From: Deltaproteobacteria bacterium
Lineage (GTDB): Bacteria; Myxococcota_A; Polyangia; JAAYKL01
Direction: 5' to 3'
Length of the DNA stretch: 47,199 bases
Assembly (NCBI GenBank): GCA_029565915.1
Contig: JAKQNG010000012.1
Location: 1 to 47,199, forward strand
In this document: in pieces, positions 1 through 8,968 of the stretch
Layout of the letters: every line of letters starts with the position of its first letter
Numbering within the stretch: position 1 is the stretch's first letter
Notes under the pieces: generated by a model
What the model saw: the letters and a program-made list of their open reading frames with translations, nothing else
Database searches by the model: none
What the model was told of the DNA's origin: nothing
Position numbers and translations under genes: made by a program

Positions 1-884
1 TCCACGTAGTAGTTGCCGGCACGGTACGCGGCAGATGCCAGCCAGTACGCGGCCAGGAATTCCTTCAGCTCCGCTTCGAACCGCGCGGCGAGCACCGGAC
101 ACGAGCAGTGACACAGGGGCATCTTCGTGCGCTCTTTGGGATTTCGCGGACGGCTGCGCGGGTCCACCTTCTCCAACTTCTCCGGCGGCATCACGCTGCG
201 GCCTTCCAGTTCCCGCTCCGCGCGGAATTTGTCCTCCAAGATCCGCACCTCCCGACGGATATACCGCTGGCGCTCGGTGAGGCTCATGTGCTCCATGCCC
301 GGCAGCGCCGCGTATTCAATGCGACCGTGCCTCACAAACGCGCTCAGCGGCTTCGCATTCTTGCGGTGCTTCTGTTTGTTCCACGCGGTGCGGTCATACC
401 AGGTGAATACGATATCCTTGCCCGCGGCGAGTTGCGCGTAACTCGAAAAGCCCTTCCAGTGCGAGACCTTGTCGACCAGCCCGTCCTTCACCACGTTGGT
501 CATGGCGTAAAAGAACTGCTGCTGCACGCTCATATCATCAAGGCAGTCGATGGAGCGCGACGGCGTGGAATAGACAGCGCCTTCCCGGCCGAGGATGTCG
601 TTCAGGCCCTCGGCGATGAGCCGGTGGAAGGTCTGCTTGAAGTGGATGACATTGTTGCGGTGCTCGCGGGATTCCGAGATGGGCGCGATGCCGTTCTGCT
701 CGTGGTTGATGTTGAATTCGAGCCAGTAGATGTTGACCGGATTCTTTTCGCCGGCGCGGATGGCGGAGGCGCCGATGAGGTTGCAGACGCGGGGGTCGGG
801 CCGGAAGAGAAACTGGCGGTCAACGGTGCGCTGCGTGCTGGCAATGACGTGGTCGGAACGGATCCATCGTGGACGCATACCCAT
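1..884 (-). CDS. Degenerate REP-associated (Y1/IS200-like) transposase protein, 3' end outside window
   Basis: The reverse strand is open from an ATG at 884 to the window edge, giving about 294 residues. An SD GAGGAGG lies 6 bases before the ATG. The N-terminus (MRPRWIRSDHVI..., then a VDRQFLFRPDP block) resembles the RAYT-like transposases common in myxobacteria. A helix with Tyr126 followed by NVVKDGLV matches the usual catalytic-Tyr region of Y1 transposases (Y...NPV.AGLV). The HUH metal-binding motif, normally NHxH, reads N-H61-E-Q63, so the second His is replaced. The region after residue 150 is long and basic and carries a CHCSCP cluster near residue 256. The protein may be inactive as a nuclease, or repurposed. 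No REP-like palindromes are visible beside it. The family call is by eye; the loss of the second His is read directly. Confidence 0.75.
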   Translation of the reverse strand, partial: MGMRPRWIRSDHVIASTQRTVDRQFLFRPDPRVCNLIGASAIRAGEKNPVNIYWLEFNINHEQNGIAPISESREHRNNVIHFKQTFHRLIAEGLNDILGREGAVYSTPSRSIDCLDDMSVQQQFFYAMTNVVKDGLVDKVSHWKGFSSYAQLAAGKDIVFTWYDRTAWNKQKHRKNAKPLSAFVRHGRIEYAALPGMEHMSLTERQRYIRREVRILEDKFRAERELEGRSVMPPEKLEKVDPRSRPRNPKERTKMPLCHCSCPVLAARFEAELKEFLAAYWLASAAYRAGNYYV

Positions 885-980
885 GGGGCACCTCCTCGAT
901 GTGTATTTCGGCCGTTTGGCGGAAATTGTGCCAAAAAAATGATCCCGGAATGAAAAAACATCACTCCCAGCGATATGGGT

Positions 981-2165
981 TCAGGGGGCGGCGATTTCGC
1001 GGGCGCGGCGGGCGTGAGGGCCGTCCGGATAGTCCCGCAGATAGGTGGCGGCCGTTCGGCGGGCTTCTGCCGCATTGCCAGCGCGGCTGTGGGCCTCCAT
1101 GAGTCGGCCGGTGGCCTCCCTGGCCAGAGTTTCTCCCTTGCGTTCGTGCAGGTAGGTTTCGAACCATCGGACGGCCTCATCGTACCGGCCATTCTGGTCG
1201 AAGGCCATCCGGCCCAGATAGAAGGCTGCGGTGGCTGCGTGTCCGGTTCCGGGAAATCTGGTCCGCAGGGTTTCGTACATGGAATCCGCCAGGTCGAGCC
1301 GATGACACTGCCGCGCAGCGGTTCCAATGGTCAGCAGCTGCTGCGCTTCCACCGACCGGGCCAGTCGCTGTACACCGAATTTTTCGGCGTCGGCCACAAT
1401 GGATGCGCAATCGTCGCCGTTGTCCCGAACGGCCCATTCCGTTTGATGCCGGGTCTTCCGTCTGGTCCTGTCATCGCTGGATTTCCGGGCTTCCGCTGTT
1501 TCATTCGGTCCTTCGTTGTCGGACGTCACCTTCTTCAGCTCCAGGCGCTCGTCAATCAGGCTGGCCGAAAGGACCCGTCCGCTGCGGACCACCTGTCCCT
1601 CTTCCATGAGAGGACCGGTGACGACCACCTCACCGTCGTGCAGTTGAAGGGTGAATCGCTGGTAGTCGGCGTCCCACGCCACGTTGAACCGCGTGCCGGT
1701 CACCCGCACCCGATAGGGCCCGGCGAGGACGCTCCACTCCACGCCGTCCCGGTGAATCACGTGAATATCCGCACTTCCCGATTCCAGGATCACGCGGCCG
1801 CCCTGCGCCATGTCAAAGCCGACCCGTCCCTTGGACGCCTGTTCGAAGCGGAGTGCCGAGCCGTCTTCGAAAGTCATCGTGCGGCTTTCATCCCGCGGGG
1901 CCTGCACCCATTTCTGTGCGTCGGGCACTTCCGGAGAAGACGCGGATGTCATCGCCAGGTGAATGAGCACTGCCCCCACAACGGCCGCTGCGGCCATGAC
2001 CGGAACCAGCACCCGCGGCGATGTCATCCGATGCCGGCGCTGGACGTTCATCTGCGCAACCCCGGCAACGAAGGCCTCCCGGGCCGCTTCCGTCGCCAGC
2101 AGTGGCCGTGCCAGTTCGTCCTCCACCCGTGCCGCCTCCTGTGCGATTTGTCTCAGGTCATTCAT
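981..2165 (-). CDS. FecR-domain membrane anti-sigma-like protein with C-terminal TPR repeats
   Basis: This 394-residue protein has a short cytoplasmic N-terminus, one membrane segment (about residues 50-71, VLVPVMAAAAVVGAVLIHLA), a FecR domain (about 85-200, with the GPYRVRVTGTRFNV core), and a TPR/YbgF-like C-terminus (about 265-390: FPGTGHAATAAFYLGRMAFDQNGRYDEAVRWFETYL). The start at 2165 overlaps the sigma gene stop as ATGA and has GGAGG 5 bases upstream; an ATG 12 bases earlier would lie on that SD. FecR proteins usually transduce envelope signals to the cognate ECF sigma factor. The TPR half suggests that the periplasmic part binds a protein partner, which is inference. It lacks the zinc-finger anti-sigma motif found in the protein at 3717-5075. 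Confidence 0.87.
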   Translation of the reverse strand: MNDLRQIAQEAARVEDELARPLLATEAAREAFVAGVAQMNVQRRHRMTSPRVLVPVMAAAAVVGAVLIHLAMTSASSPEVPDAQKWVQAPRDESRTMTFEDGSALRFEQASKGRVGFDMAQGGRVILESGSADIHVIHRDGVEWSVLAGPYRVRVTGTRFNVAWDADYQRFTLQLHDGEVVVTGPLMEEGQVVRSGRVLSASLIDERLELKKVTSDNEGPNETAEARKSSDDRTRRKTRHQTEWAVRDNGDDCASIVADAEKFGVQRLARSVEAQQLLTIGTAARQCHRLDLADSMYETLRTRFPGTGHAATAAFYLGRMAFDQNGRYDEAVRWFETYLHERKGETLAREATGRLMEAHSRAGNAAEARRTAATYLRDYPDGPHARRAREIAAP

Positions 2166-2827
2166 CGGTTCCTCCATTTCCCCCCGGCGTCAAGTCGCAT
2201 CCGCACGAGGGGTTCCGTCGCGGCCAGCGCCTTGAAGCGGGTTTCGCACCTGGCGAGGCGCCTCTTCGCGGTCCGCAGGGACAGCCCGCAGGCATCCGCC
2301 AGATCGGCGATTTCCATGCCGTCCATGTACCGCAGCGAAAATACAATTCGTTCGTCCACGGGCATCCGGTCCATGATGCGCCGGACCTGTCCGTAGAGTT
2401 CCACCGACTCGTCGGACGATTCGACGGGCGCGGACCACGCGGGCTCGGGTATCTGATCGTCGCCCACGATGCGCAGCCAGCTGCGCCGTTTGCGGCTCCG
2501 GATGCACTTGCGCGCCGTGAAAACCGCAATGCGCGTCATCCAGCCCCCGAGGCGATCCGGATCCCGCAGGGAGTGGATGGAGCGGAGCGCCTGATAGAAG
2601 ACTTCATTGACCAGATCGGGAATTTCGTCGTCCGCGCCCATGATGCGGATGACCACCCGCTGCACGTGGGCCACATGGCGATCAAACAGGGCCGTGGCTG
2701 CACCCGGATGTCCCTTGCGAAGGGCGGCCACCAGCGCACCGTCGTCGCCGGCAAACAGCATCGGTCGCACGTTCAGGTTATGGTCCGGAATGGCAACTCC
2801 CCTTCGCGATGTGGAACGCGTGTCCAT
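2162..2827 (-). CDS. ECF-type RNA polymerase sigma factor
   Basis: This is a 221-residue sigma-70 family protein. Region 2 spans about residues 30-110 (DLVNEVFYQALRSIHSL followed by GGWMTRIAVFTARKCIR) and region 4 about 150-205 (MPVDERIVFSLRYMDGMEIADLADACGLSLRTAKRRLARC, a clear helix-turn-helix). It would direct polymerase to a small envelope-linked regulon. Its stop overlaps the start of the FecR-TPR gene by ATGA, the usual arrangement for a sigma factor and its membrane regulator. The start is uncertain: an AAGG lies very close to this ATG, and Met23 at 2761 is an alternative. Two near-identical 10-mers upstream (2836-2845, 2871-2880) could belong to its promoter. Confidence 0.9.
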   Translation of the reverse strand: MDTRSTSRRGVAIPDHNLNVRPMLFAGDDGALVAALRKGHPGAATALFDRHVAHVQRVVIRIMGADDEIPDLVNEVFYQALRSIHSLRDPDRLGGWMTRIAVFTARKCIRSRKRRSWLRIVGDDQIPEPAWSAPVESSDESVELYGQVRRIMDRMPVDERIVFSLRYMDGMEIADLADACGLSLRTAKRRLARCETRFKALAATEPLVRMRLDAGGKWRNR

Positions 2828-2835
2828 CGCCCTTC

Positions 2836-2882
2836 AAGTGTCCGACCGATGGATAACAGGTGCCATGAAAAAGTGTCGGACA
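2836..2882. repeat. Paired motif aagtgtccga / aagtgtcgga upstream of the sigma gene
   Basis: AAGTGTCCGA (2836-2845) and AAGTGTCGGA (2871-2880) match at nine of ten bases as direct repeats 35 bases apart. TGTCCGAC (2839-2846) and GTCGGACA (2875-2882) are also perfect inverted repeats. They sit in the 79-base gap before the sigma gene. An autoregulated promoter, an operator or a hairpin are all possible. Confidence 0.4.
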
Positions 2883-2906
2883 GGCGGAATTTGTGTGTGG
2901 GTCCGT

Positions 2907-3698
2907 TCAGATGCACGGAATCGGCTCCACGGCGACCACCACATCGTCCACATACAGCAGGGCGCTCACCTGCCCTCCTTCGGTCCAACCGATACCGGTT
3001 TCGAATTCGCTCACACCACCGTTGATAATGGCGTCTTCGCTGGCCGTGGTGCTCACCACCAGCAGGTCGTTGATCCAGACCATGGTGGCGCCGGAGGTGG
3101 TGGAGATGGAATAGCTGCCCCGCAGGCAGAACCATTCGTCTTCCGGCACCAGCCCCGGTGCCGATTCGAACCGCGCAAAATTGCCGTGCTGGTAAATGTT
3201 CACGCCCAGGTCGCCGGAGATATTGACATCCACGCCGCGGTTTTCTTCGTCGGGCGGTTCGCCGGCGGAGGAGAGGTTGAGGATTTTGATGTTCCCCGTT
3301 GCCATGCCGGCGGGAAGGAATACCAGCACGCGGAAATACACGGTTCCTGTGTCAATGGCTTGAAACGTGCTGCGCAGGGAAGCAATGGCGTTTTCGGCAA
3401 CGGTTTCCGCGCGCAGGGAGGTCTGTCCCCGGTACACCACGTCCGTGTCCAGCGCCACCGTGCCGTTCAGTTCCGTTGTGGCGCCATCTAGCGGAACTTC
3501 GAAATCCAGGCACACCAGCGGGTCGATGTCCGCCGGCGCGCAGGAGGCGCTGTCCGTTCCGTCGGTGTCGGTCGATCCGTCGGTCTGCGGATCTTCATCG
3601 TCCGTCGCCTCCCCGCCGGGAACGAGGATGACACTGCGGCAGGCGGCGTGGACGATGGCGACCGACAGGACAGCGAAGAAGATGAGTACCGGCTTCAT
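2907..3698 (-). CDS. Secreted lipoprotein, LamG/concanavalin-like fold suspected
   Basis: This is a 263-residue protein with a signal peptide and the lipobox VHAAC (Cys near residue 20), a short Asp/Thr-rich linker (about 31-50), then a beta-rich domain. Features such as LVCLDFEVPLD at the start, a central VYFRVLVFLPAG strand and VWINDLLVV resemble LamG or polysaccharide-lyase-like jelly-roll domains. No catalytic residues can be assigned. It lies between the two sigma/FecR modules, 18 bases after the FecR-TPR gene at 3717, so it is probably co-transcribed with the upstream regulators and may be an envelope target or partner. The fold is an inference from strand pattern only. Confidence 0.7.
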   Translation of the reverse strand: MKPVLIFFAVLSVAIVHAACRSVILVPGGEATDDEDPQTDGSTDTDGTDSASCAPADIDPLVCLDFEVPLDGATTELNGTVALDTDVVYRGQTSLRAETVAENAIASLRSTFQAIDTGTVYFRVLVFLPAGMATGNIKILNLSSAGEPPDEENRGVDVNISGDLGVNIYQHGNFARFESAPGLVPEDEWFCLRGSYSISTTSGATMVWINDLLVVSTTASEDAIINGGVSEFETGIGWTEGGQVSALLYVDDVVVAVEPIPCI

Positions 3699-3716
3699 GG
3701 CGGGATTGTAGCGGTT

Positions 3717-5075
3717 TCAGGGCAGCGCTGCCAGTCGCTTGCGCGCTTCGTTGGCCACCGGTGTACGGCCGAAGGTGGCGATGATATCTTCGAGCCGGCG
3801 GCGGGCGTCGGCGGTGCGGCCCGTTGCGGCGAGGGCGTCCGAAAGACGCAGGGCGGCTTCGGCCCGGTTGGGCGCGTCGGCAGGGGCGTGGGCCAGGTAG
3901 GTTTCGAAATAGCCGATGGCCAGGGCGTGGTGGCGCAGGTGCCTGCCGGCGATGTCACCCGCCAGATAGCATGCCGTGGACCGGTTTTCGGCACTGCCCT
4001 TTTCGATGACGGCCTCATACACCTGCAGGGCTTCTTCGTATTTTGACTGCCGGCGCAGGCTGTTGCCCCGCAGCATGAGTACCTCCCCGTCCCCGGGGTG
4101 CCGCGCCAGCCAGTCCCGCATCTGCGCATCTGCGAGGTCCGCCTGCCCGTTGAGGATCAGGGCGCGCCAGGCGTCCATGTCCTTTACAACCGGAAGAACT
4201 GCTTTGCCCCGCGCCGCCCCGGGGGAGGGCCCGTCAACTCCGGCAGGAAGGCCGGCGAACAGCGACCGGTCGTTTTCAATGCTGTCCGCCACCGCGCCGA
4301 TGCCGTCCCTTACGGTGACGGACTGACCGGCGCCGAGCGTAACCATGCCGTTCGAGCGGGCCACCTGCACCGAGCCCTTTTCGACGGCGACCCGCACGGC
4401 GCCATTCTCCAGCTGCACCGCGAAGCGCGTCCCTGTGACGGTGACGGTGACGGGCCCCGCGGCCACGGTAAACGACCCTTCGCCGTTCCGCGGTCGAACG
4501 TCGCAGACCACTGTGCCGCGATCCAGCCGCAGGGATACTGTGCCCGTGGACAGGTGAAGCGCTGTTGCCGCGCTGCCCGGAGTGAAGTGCAGGCGATCGC
4601 CGCTCTCCAGGGAGATGGTGGTGGACCGGTCTGCGGCCTCCCACGTGGGCGCCTCGCCGGCGGGTGCGGGCGCCGGGGCCGGCATTGGGGGAGAAAGAAC
4701 AGCGGTACGGGTGCGCACATCGATTGGTGCCGTTTCATCGGCGGACCGGAAAAAACCCACACCGGCGGCAAAAAGGAGGCCCGCCGCCAGGGCCAGCCCG
4801 ATGATTGTCTGTCGCCGCCGGAGGATGATTCGCGCGGCGGTGTCCTGCATCCTCTGCTGAAGGGCGTCGCGAAACTGCGACGCGTCATCCATCGTGGGCA
4901 CCGGGAGGGTCTCGTGGTCGGTCACCCATCCGGCAAACTGTTGCTTTACGTTGTCCCATTGCGCCACCGCCGTGCGGCAGTTGTCGCACTGTGACAGGTG
5001 GACCTCGAATGCGTCGTGATCCTGCTCTTCGAGGGTGCTCGCCAGATAGTCGTCCAGATGCCGGCAGTCGGTCAT
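3717..5075 (-). CDS. Zinc-finger anti-sigma factor with FecR domain and TPR repeats
   Basis: This is a 452-residue protein. Residues 1-40 hold an anti-sigma zinc-binding motif (TDCRHLDDYL ... HLSQCDNC, the H-x3-C-x2-C pattern of ZAS domains). A membrane segment follows at about 88-108 (IIGLALAAGLLFAAGVGFF). A FecR domain spans about 145-260 (AAGPVTVTVTGTRFAV core), and TPR repeats fill about 300-450. The start at 5075 overlaps the sigma stop (ATGA); the open frame extends 20 codons further upstream but that part lies within the sigma gene. The ZAS domain would sequester the sigma factor encoded just upstream. ZAS, membrane helix, FecR and TPR in one chain is an elaborate version of this family. 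Confidence 0.9.
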   Translation of the reverse strand: MTDCRHLDDYLASTLEEQDHDAFEVHLSQCDNCRTAVAQWDNVKQQFAGWVTDHETLPVPTMDDASQFRDALQQRMQDTAARIILRRRQTIIGLALAAGLLFAAGVGFFRSADETAPIDVRTRTAVLSPPMPAPAPAPAGEAPTWEAADRSTTISLESGDRLHFTPGSAATALHLSTGTVSLRLDRGTVVCDVRPRNGEGSFTVAAGPVTVTVTGTRFAVQLENGAVRVAVEKGSVQVARSNGMVTLGAGQSVTVRDGIGAVADSIENDRSLFAGLPAGVDGPSPGAARGKAVLPVVKDMDAWRALILNGQADLADAQMRDWLARHPGDGEVLMLRGNSLRRQSKYEEALQVYEAVIEKGSAENRSTACYLAGDIAGRHLRHHALAIGYFETYLAHAPADAPNRAEAALRLSDALAATGRTADARRRLEDIIATFGRTPVANEARKRLAALP

Positions 5076-5662
5076 GGGGCGTCTCCCTTCAGTTGCGCCA
5101 TCAGCGCGCGCCTCGCCCGGTGAAGCCTCGTCCACACCGTGTTCAGCTCAATGCCCAGAATGTCGGCGATCTCCTCGCCCCGAAAGCCTTCCACCGCGTG
5201 CAGCACCATCACCTCGAAGTATTCGCGGGGCAGAGCGGCAAACGCGTTCGTCAGATCCCGCCGGTGTTCCGGGAAGGCTCCGGGCGCATCCTGAACCGGT
5301 GGGGCGGCGTGCTGCACCCCGGCGGTGCGCGCATCGAGGAGCCGTCGTCGCCGCCAGTCCATCCGGTGTTTTCCGGCCGCCTTGTGCACCGCGATGCCGT
5401 ACAGCCAGGGCTTCAGGCGCCGGCCCGCCGCATACCCTTCCGCGGACTGCACCAGCGCAATGAACGTGTCCTGAGTGAGCTCTTCCACGTCCGCGTTGTT
5501 CATCCGGGGAACCGTCCGCCGGATGGCCGCCTGCACCATGTTTCCATATCGCATGTACAACGCCTCCAGTGCCCTCATGTCGCCGCCCTTCAGGCGCGCC
5601 ATCAGCTCTTCGTCCGAAGGAGACGGGTTACTTCCATGCGGTATGTCCGTTTCTGCACACAC
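5072..5662 (-). CDS. ECF-type RNA polymerase sigma factor
   Basis: This is a 196-residue sigma-70 family protein. Region 2 lies at about residues 28-95 (ALYMRYGNMVQAAIRR ... VEELTQDTFIALVQSAEGY ... LKPWLYGIAVHKA) and region 4 at about 135-190 (LPREYFEVMVLHAVEGFRGEEIADILGIELNTVWTRLHRARRAL). The stop overlaps the ZAS/FecR gene start by ATGA, so the two are translationally coupled and the neighbour is the likely anti-sigma factor. The start is GTG with no SD. A candidate promoter at 5672-5701 puts the transcription start only a few bases upstream, so the mRNA may be nearly leaderless. Confidence 0.92.
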   Translation of the reverse strand: MCAETDIPHGSNPSPSDEELMARLKGGDMRALEALYMRYGNMVQAAIRRTVPRMNNADVEELTQDTFIALVQSAEGYAAGRRLKPWLYGIAVHKAAGKHRMDWRRRRLLDARTAGVQHAAPPVQDAPGAFPEHRRDLTNAFAALPREYFEVMVLHAVEGFRGEEIADILGIELNTVWTRLHRARRALMAQLKGDAP

Positions 5663-5671
5663 AACCCGTTC

Positions 5672-5701
5672 ATCCTAGCCGCCGATCGTTTCCCGTCGCA
5701 A
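5672..5701 (-). promoter_or_regulatory. Candidate promoter of the ECF sigma gene
   Basis: On the minus strand TTGCGA (5701-5696) and TAGGAT (5677-5672) are separated by 18 bases. The predicted start site near 5665 leaves about 3 bases before the GTG codon at 5662. Found by eye. Confidence 0.4.
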
Positions 5702-5762
5702 GCGGTTCCATGAACTGTTCGCCCGGCCGGGCGAAAACCTTTCCGGAAAAGAGAGTTATGCC

Positions 5763-6797
5763 TCAGTTGAAATCGGCGATGAGGGCGAGGCGCAGATGCC
5801 AGTCGACGACGGGGGATGCGAACAGGGTGCGTCCGTCGATGGCGCTCTCGAATGCCTTGCTGCGCACGGAAATGCCGGGGCCCGTGTCCAGTGCGAACCG
5901 CAGGTGGCGAGATGCGCGCAGCGCAACGGTGAATGAGGGCAGGAAGCGGAGGTTCCAGAAGTCGTGGCGCACCGTGGGACCACCGTCCGAAATGGACACC
6001 CGCTGCCAGGGAATCTGGACCAGCAGGGTGGCGCCCACGGCCATCGCGCGAATGGCATGCAGGTATCCCGCACCGAGTCCCGGGCGCACGCCGAAGGTGG
6101 ACAGGCGGCTGCCGTCGGTGGACGGGGATGGCACGCCGAACAGCTCCAGCCGGACCAGCAGGTGAAGGCCGCTCCTCATGGCCAGCCCGACACTCAGGTC
6201 ACCGCCGAGCTGGAACGGTGGCCCGTCCTGACCGGCCAGGCCGACCGCGCCGTTCAGTCCCGCGCCGAGAAACGGACGCAGGGGTGAAGGTGGCGGGTCC
6301 GTCGAGGGCGGAGGCGGTGGCGGGGAAGGGGAAGGGGAGGGCGCAGGGATCGGCGACAGGTAGATGTCGCTGACGATCTGCCGTGCGGCAATGGCCAGCT
6401 CGTCGGCGGTGCCGTTGCCTTCCACGGCGTCCACGGACCGGGATACGGCGCGTCCGGGGGCCACGGACACCACCTGCAGCGACACCCGCCGCTCGTTCAG
6501 CCGGTCGAGCCAGAGGACCACGTCGGCGCCCCGGGCCGCGGCCAGGGGGCGGATCTCGTCGATGCGCGCGGGATGGGAGGCGGCGGCAAAGCGGAACGGC
6601 GTTTCCACCACCAGCCGGTGGGTTTCCAGTTCCAGTTCCAGGGCGGTGGCAAATTCCTGGTCCAGGGCCGGGGTGTCCGCGGTGCCCTGCAGGAACAGCA
6701 GCACCGGTCGCTCGTCCGCCGCCCGGGCGCAGATCGCCAGGGCCGGCAGCAGAAGGGCCGGAATCAGTAAAATGCAGTGGGGAAGGGGCGTGCGCAT
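5763..6797 (-). CDS. Exported envelope protein with proline-rich linker and putative outer-membrane beta-barrel domain
   Basis: This is a 344-residue protein with a signal peptide (MRTPLPHCILLIPALLLPALAICARA). Residues about 25-150 form an alpha/beta domain. A Pro/Ser linker (about 155-180) follows, then a C-terminal domain of alternating strands (FLGAGLNGAVGLAGQ ... LVRLELFGV ... VDWHLRLALIADFN) that reads like a small outer-membrane barrel. The first half resembles periplasmic domains that sense or handle small ligands, but no family is recognised. Met at 6797 is preferred over an ATG 27 bases upstream because a promoter candidate at 6810-6838 lies between them. Confidence 0.75.
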   Translation of the reverse strand: MRTPLPHCILLIPALLLPALAICARAADERPVLLFLQGTADTPALDQEFATALELELETHRLVVETPFRFAAASHPARIDEIRPLAAARGADVVLWLDRLNERRVSLQVVSVAPGRAVSRSVDAVEGNGTADELAIAARQIVSDIYLSPIPAPSPSPSPPPPPPSTDPPPSPLRPFLGAGLNGAVGLAGQDGPPFQLGGDLSVGLAMRSGLHLLVRLELFGVPSPSTDGSRLSTFGVRPGLGAGYLHAIRAMAVGATLLVQIPWQRVSISDGGPTVRHDFWNLRFLPSFTVALRASRHLRFALDTGPGISVRSKAFESAIDGRTLFASPVVDWHLRLALIADFN

Positions 6798-6809
6798 GGG
6801 AGTTGTGTC

Positions 6810-6838
6810 AAAATAGAGCATCACCAGTCAAATCTCAA
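6810..6838 (-). promoter_or_regulatory. Candidate promoter for the 5763-6797 gene
   Basis: On the minus strand TTGAGA (6838-6833) and TATTTT (6815-6810) have a 17-base spacer. The start site would fall near 6803, about 6 bases before the ATG at 6797, so the message would be almost leaderless. No SD is visible. Confidence 0.45.
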
Positions 6839-6945
6839 AAAGATTTTCGGTAAGGAAAACCCGGGGCCGGGCGAATAGTCTCCAACAGGTGCAACCGGGC
6901 CGCCTTTTAAAAACAGGCGCGGTGTCATTCAAAGGAGCAATTTCG

Positions 6946-8967
6946 ATGAAATACGCAATCTGGTTAGGGATCGTCATCGGTTTCTGTGGGGTGCCGGCCT
7001 GTGGCAACGACAGCGGCGCCGCCGGGGATGCGGACGGGGACACGGATGGGGACACGGACGGCGACACGGATGCCGACACCGACAGTGATGGGGACACGGA
7101 CGGCGACACGGACAGCGATGCGGACGGGGATTCTGACACGGACGGCGACACGGATGCGGACACCGACACCGACACCGACACCGAACCGGAGGTGACCGTT
7201 TCCATCCACATCGAGGCGGAATGCGCCCACGGCAGCGATGCGGGCGACTGCGGCGGCACCTTTTCCGGAGTCTTTGAAGGCACCCAGCTCGATACGGGCG
7301 ACACGACTGTGGGCTGGTTCGATAACGGTGACCACATTGCGTTTTTCGACGTGGACTTTTCGGGTGTGGACACCATTCTCCTGCGGCATGCCAAAGGCAG
7401 CGAAGGAGGTGCGGTGGAGCTGCGCCTGGACGGCGTGGACGGCACGCTGATTGCGACATTTACGCCGGGCTCCACAGGAGCGTGGGATGCGTGGGACGAT
7501 GCGGCCCTGTTCATCGAACCGGTGACCGGCGTGCACGACCTGTACCTCGTGGGTGCGGGCGGCGCCGACGGAATTGTCAACCTGGACTGGCTCGAACTCG
7601 GGAGCTGTACGCCCCGGTGCGACGGCCGGGTATGCGGATCGGACAGTTGCGGCGGCACCTGCGGGTCCTGTGAGGGCGAGCTGGTCTGCACCACGGCCGG
7701 GCAGTGCGTCGAAGACACGGGCGACCTCTGTGCGGTTCCGGCCCCTTTGTCCGGGGCCGGCGTGGTGACCATCGCGGAGGACGGCGGGGCCTTTACGCTG
7801 CTGCGGGACGGGGAACCCTATTACATCAAAGGCGTGGGCGGTCAGAATAACCTGGCCATGGCCGCGGCGGCAGGGGCCAATTCCACCCGCACGTGGGGAT
7901 CGGAAAACGCCGGCAATGTGCTCAACGACGCGCAGGAACTGGGGATGACCGTGCTGCTGGGCATCTGGCTCAGCCACAACGCGGGCGATTTTGCCAACGA
8001 CGGGTACAAGAACGGCATCCGGGACGAGGTGCAGGGATTGCTCGACGACTACGCGGACCATCCGGCCCTCCTCATGTGGGCGCTCGGCAATGAGATCAAC
8101 CTGGGCGCGGACACGCAGGCGGCCTGGGAGTTTGTGCAGGAACTGGCGGAGATGATCCACACGCAGGACCCCAATCACCCCACGGTGACGGTCATCGCCG
8201 GGGCCAACGGAACGGTGATGGACCACATTGTTGAGTGGGCATCGGATATCGACGTGATTGGCATCAACAATTACGGCGGCATCATGGGCACCGCCAGCGC
8301 CGTCGAAGGGTCGAACTACAGCGGCCCGTACATGGTGACCGAGTGGGGGCCGAACGGTCACTGGGAAGTGGGCGGAACCTCGTGGGGACGACCCATCGAG
8401 CAGACGAGCGCCTCCAAGAAAGACTCCTACGCGGCGCGCTACGACTACATTACTTCGCAGGCCGATCGCTGCTTCGGTTCCTACGTGTTTCTGTGGGGCC
8501 AGAAACAGGAGCGCACGCCCACGTGGTACGGCATGTTCCTTGAGAACCGGGCTGCGTCGGGCCTTTCCGGTGAATCCTGTCCCACCGTGGACGCCATGCA
8601 GGAGGGCTGGTGCGGCATCGCGCCGGCCAATCGCGCGCCGGAGGTGACCGCGCTGACCGTGGGCGGCGATGAAGCTGCCGACAATGTGACCCTCGGGCCG
8701 GGCGCCGCGGTGACCGTGTCGGTGACCGCCTCAGACCCGGACGGCGACGCGCTTACGTATGTCTGGGAGGTGCTCGAAGAACCGACGGTGCTGGGCGAAG
8801 GAGGATCTTCTGAACCGCGTCCGGATGCCGTGGCCGGGGCGATTGCGGGCACCGGCAACACCGTGACGATGACCGCGCCGGGGGCGGGAGAATACCGCGT
8901 CTTCGTTTATGTGCTCGATGGCAACGGTCACGCGGGGACGGCCAATGTGCCGTTCCTGGTGCAGTAA
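6946..8967 (+). CDS. Surface lipoprotein: CBM6 plus clan GH-A glycoside hydrolase and PKD-like domain
   Basis: This is a 673-residue protein. A signal peptide ends at lipobox GVPAC (Cys19). An Asp/Thr/Gly repeat linker spans about 27-79. Residues about 82-220 look like a CBM6 module (HIEAECAHG at its start, a [17 protein letters not shown] strand pair, [12 protein letters not shown] at its end). A Cys-rich hinge (about 220-260) leads to a TIM-barrel hydrolase (about 270-540) with [18 protein letters not shown] (E383, likely acid/base) and VTEWG (E466, likely nucleophile). This matches GH2/GH72-type clan A enzymes. A PKD/Ig-like domain (about 563-673) ends the chain. The ATG at 6946 has AAAGGAG 8 bases upstream; an in-frame ATG at 6889 would add 19 residues before the signal peptide. 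Substrate is not certain; CBM6 and the neighbour suggest beta-glucan. Confidence 0.87.
   Translation: MKYAIWLGIVIGFCGVPACGNDSGAAGDADGDTDGDTDGDTDADTDSDGDTDGDTDSDADGDSDTDGDTDADTDTDTDTEPEVTVSIHIEAECAHGSDAGDCGGTFSGVFEGTQLDTGDTTVGWFDNGDHIAFFDVDFSGVDTILLRHAKGSEGGAVELRLDGVDGTLIATFTPGSTGAWDAWDDAALFIEPVTGVHDLYLVGAGGADGIVNLDWLELGSCTPRCDGRVCGSDSCGGTCGSCEGELVCTTAGQCVEDTGDLCAVPAPLSGAGVVTIAEDGGAFTLLRDGEPYYIKGVGGQNNLAMAAAAGANSTRTWGSENAGNVLNDAQELGMTVLLGIWLSHNAGDFANDGYKNGIRDEVQGLLDDYADHPALLMWALGNEINLGADTQAAWEFVQELAEMIHTQDPNHPTVTVIAGANGTVMDHIVEWASDIDVIGINNYGGIMGTASAVEGSNYSGPYMVTEWGPNGHWEVGGTSWGRPIEQTSASKKDSYAARYDYITSQADRCFGSYVFLWGQKQERTPTWYGMFLENRAASGLSGESCPTVDAMQEGWCGIAPANRAPEVTALTVGGDEAADNVTLGPGAAVTVSVTASDPDGDALTYVWEVLEEPTVLGEGGSSEPRPDAVAGAIAGTGNTVTMTAPGAGEYRVFVYVLDGNGHAGTANVPFLVQ
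7027..7188 (+). repeat. Asp-Thr/Asp-Gly coding repeat
   Basis: Tandem six- to nine-base units (GACACGGAC, GGGGACACGGAT and variants) encode a linker of DGDT and DADT units after the lipobox. Related tracts occur at 9067-9143, 12413-12566 and 36634-36690, so the DNA repeat is shared among surface-protein genes and could support slippage or recombination. Confidence 0.85.
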
Positions 8968-8968
8968 G

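Noticed and set aside
975-2396. A 473-codon open frame on the plus strand
   Set aside because: It is antisense to the FecR-TPR and sigma genes, where high GC leaves long open antisense frames. No recognisable domain or SD.
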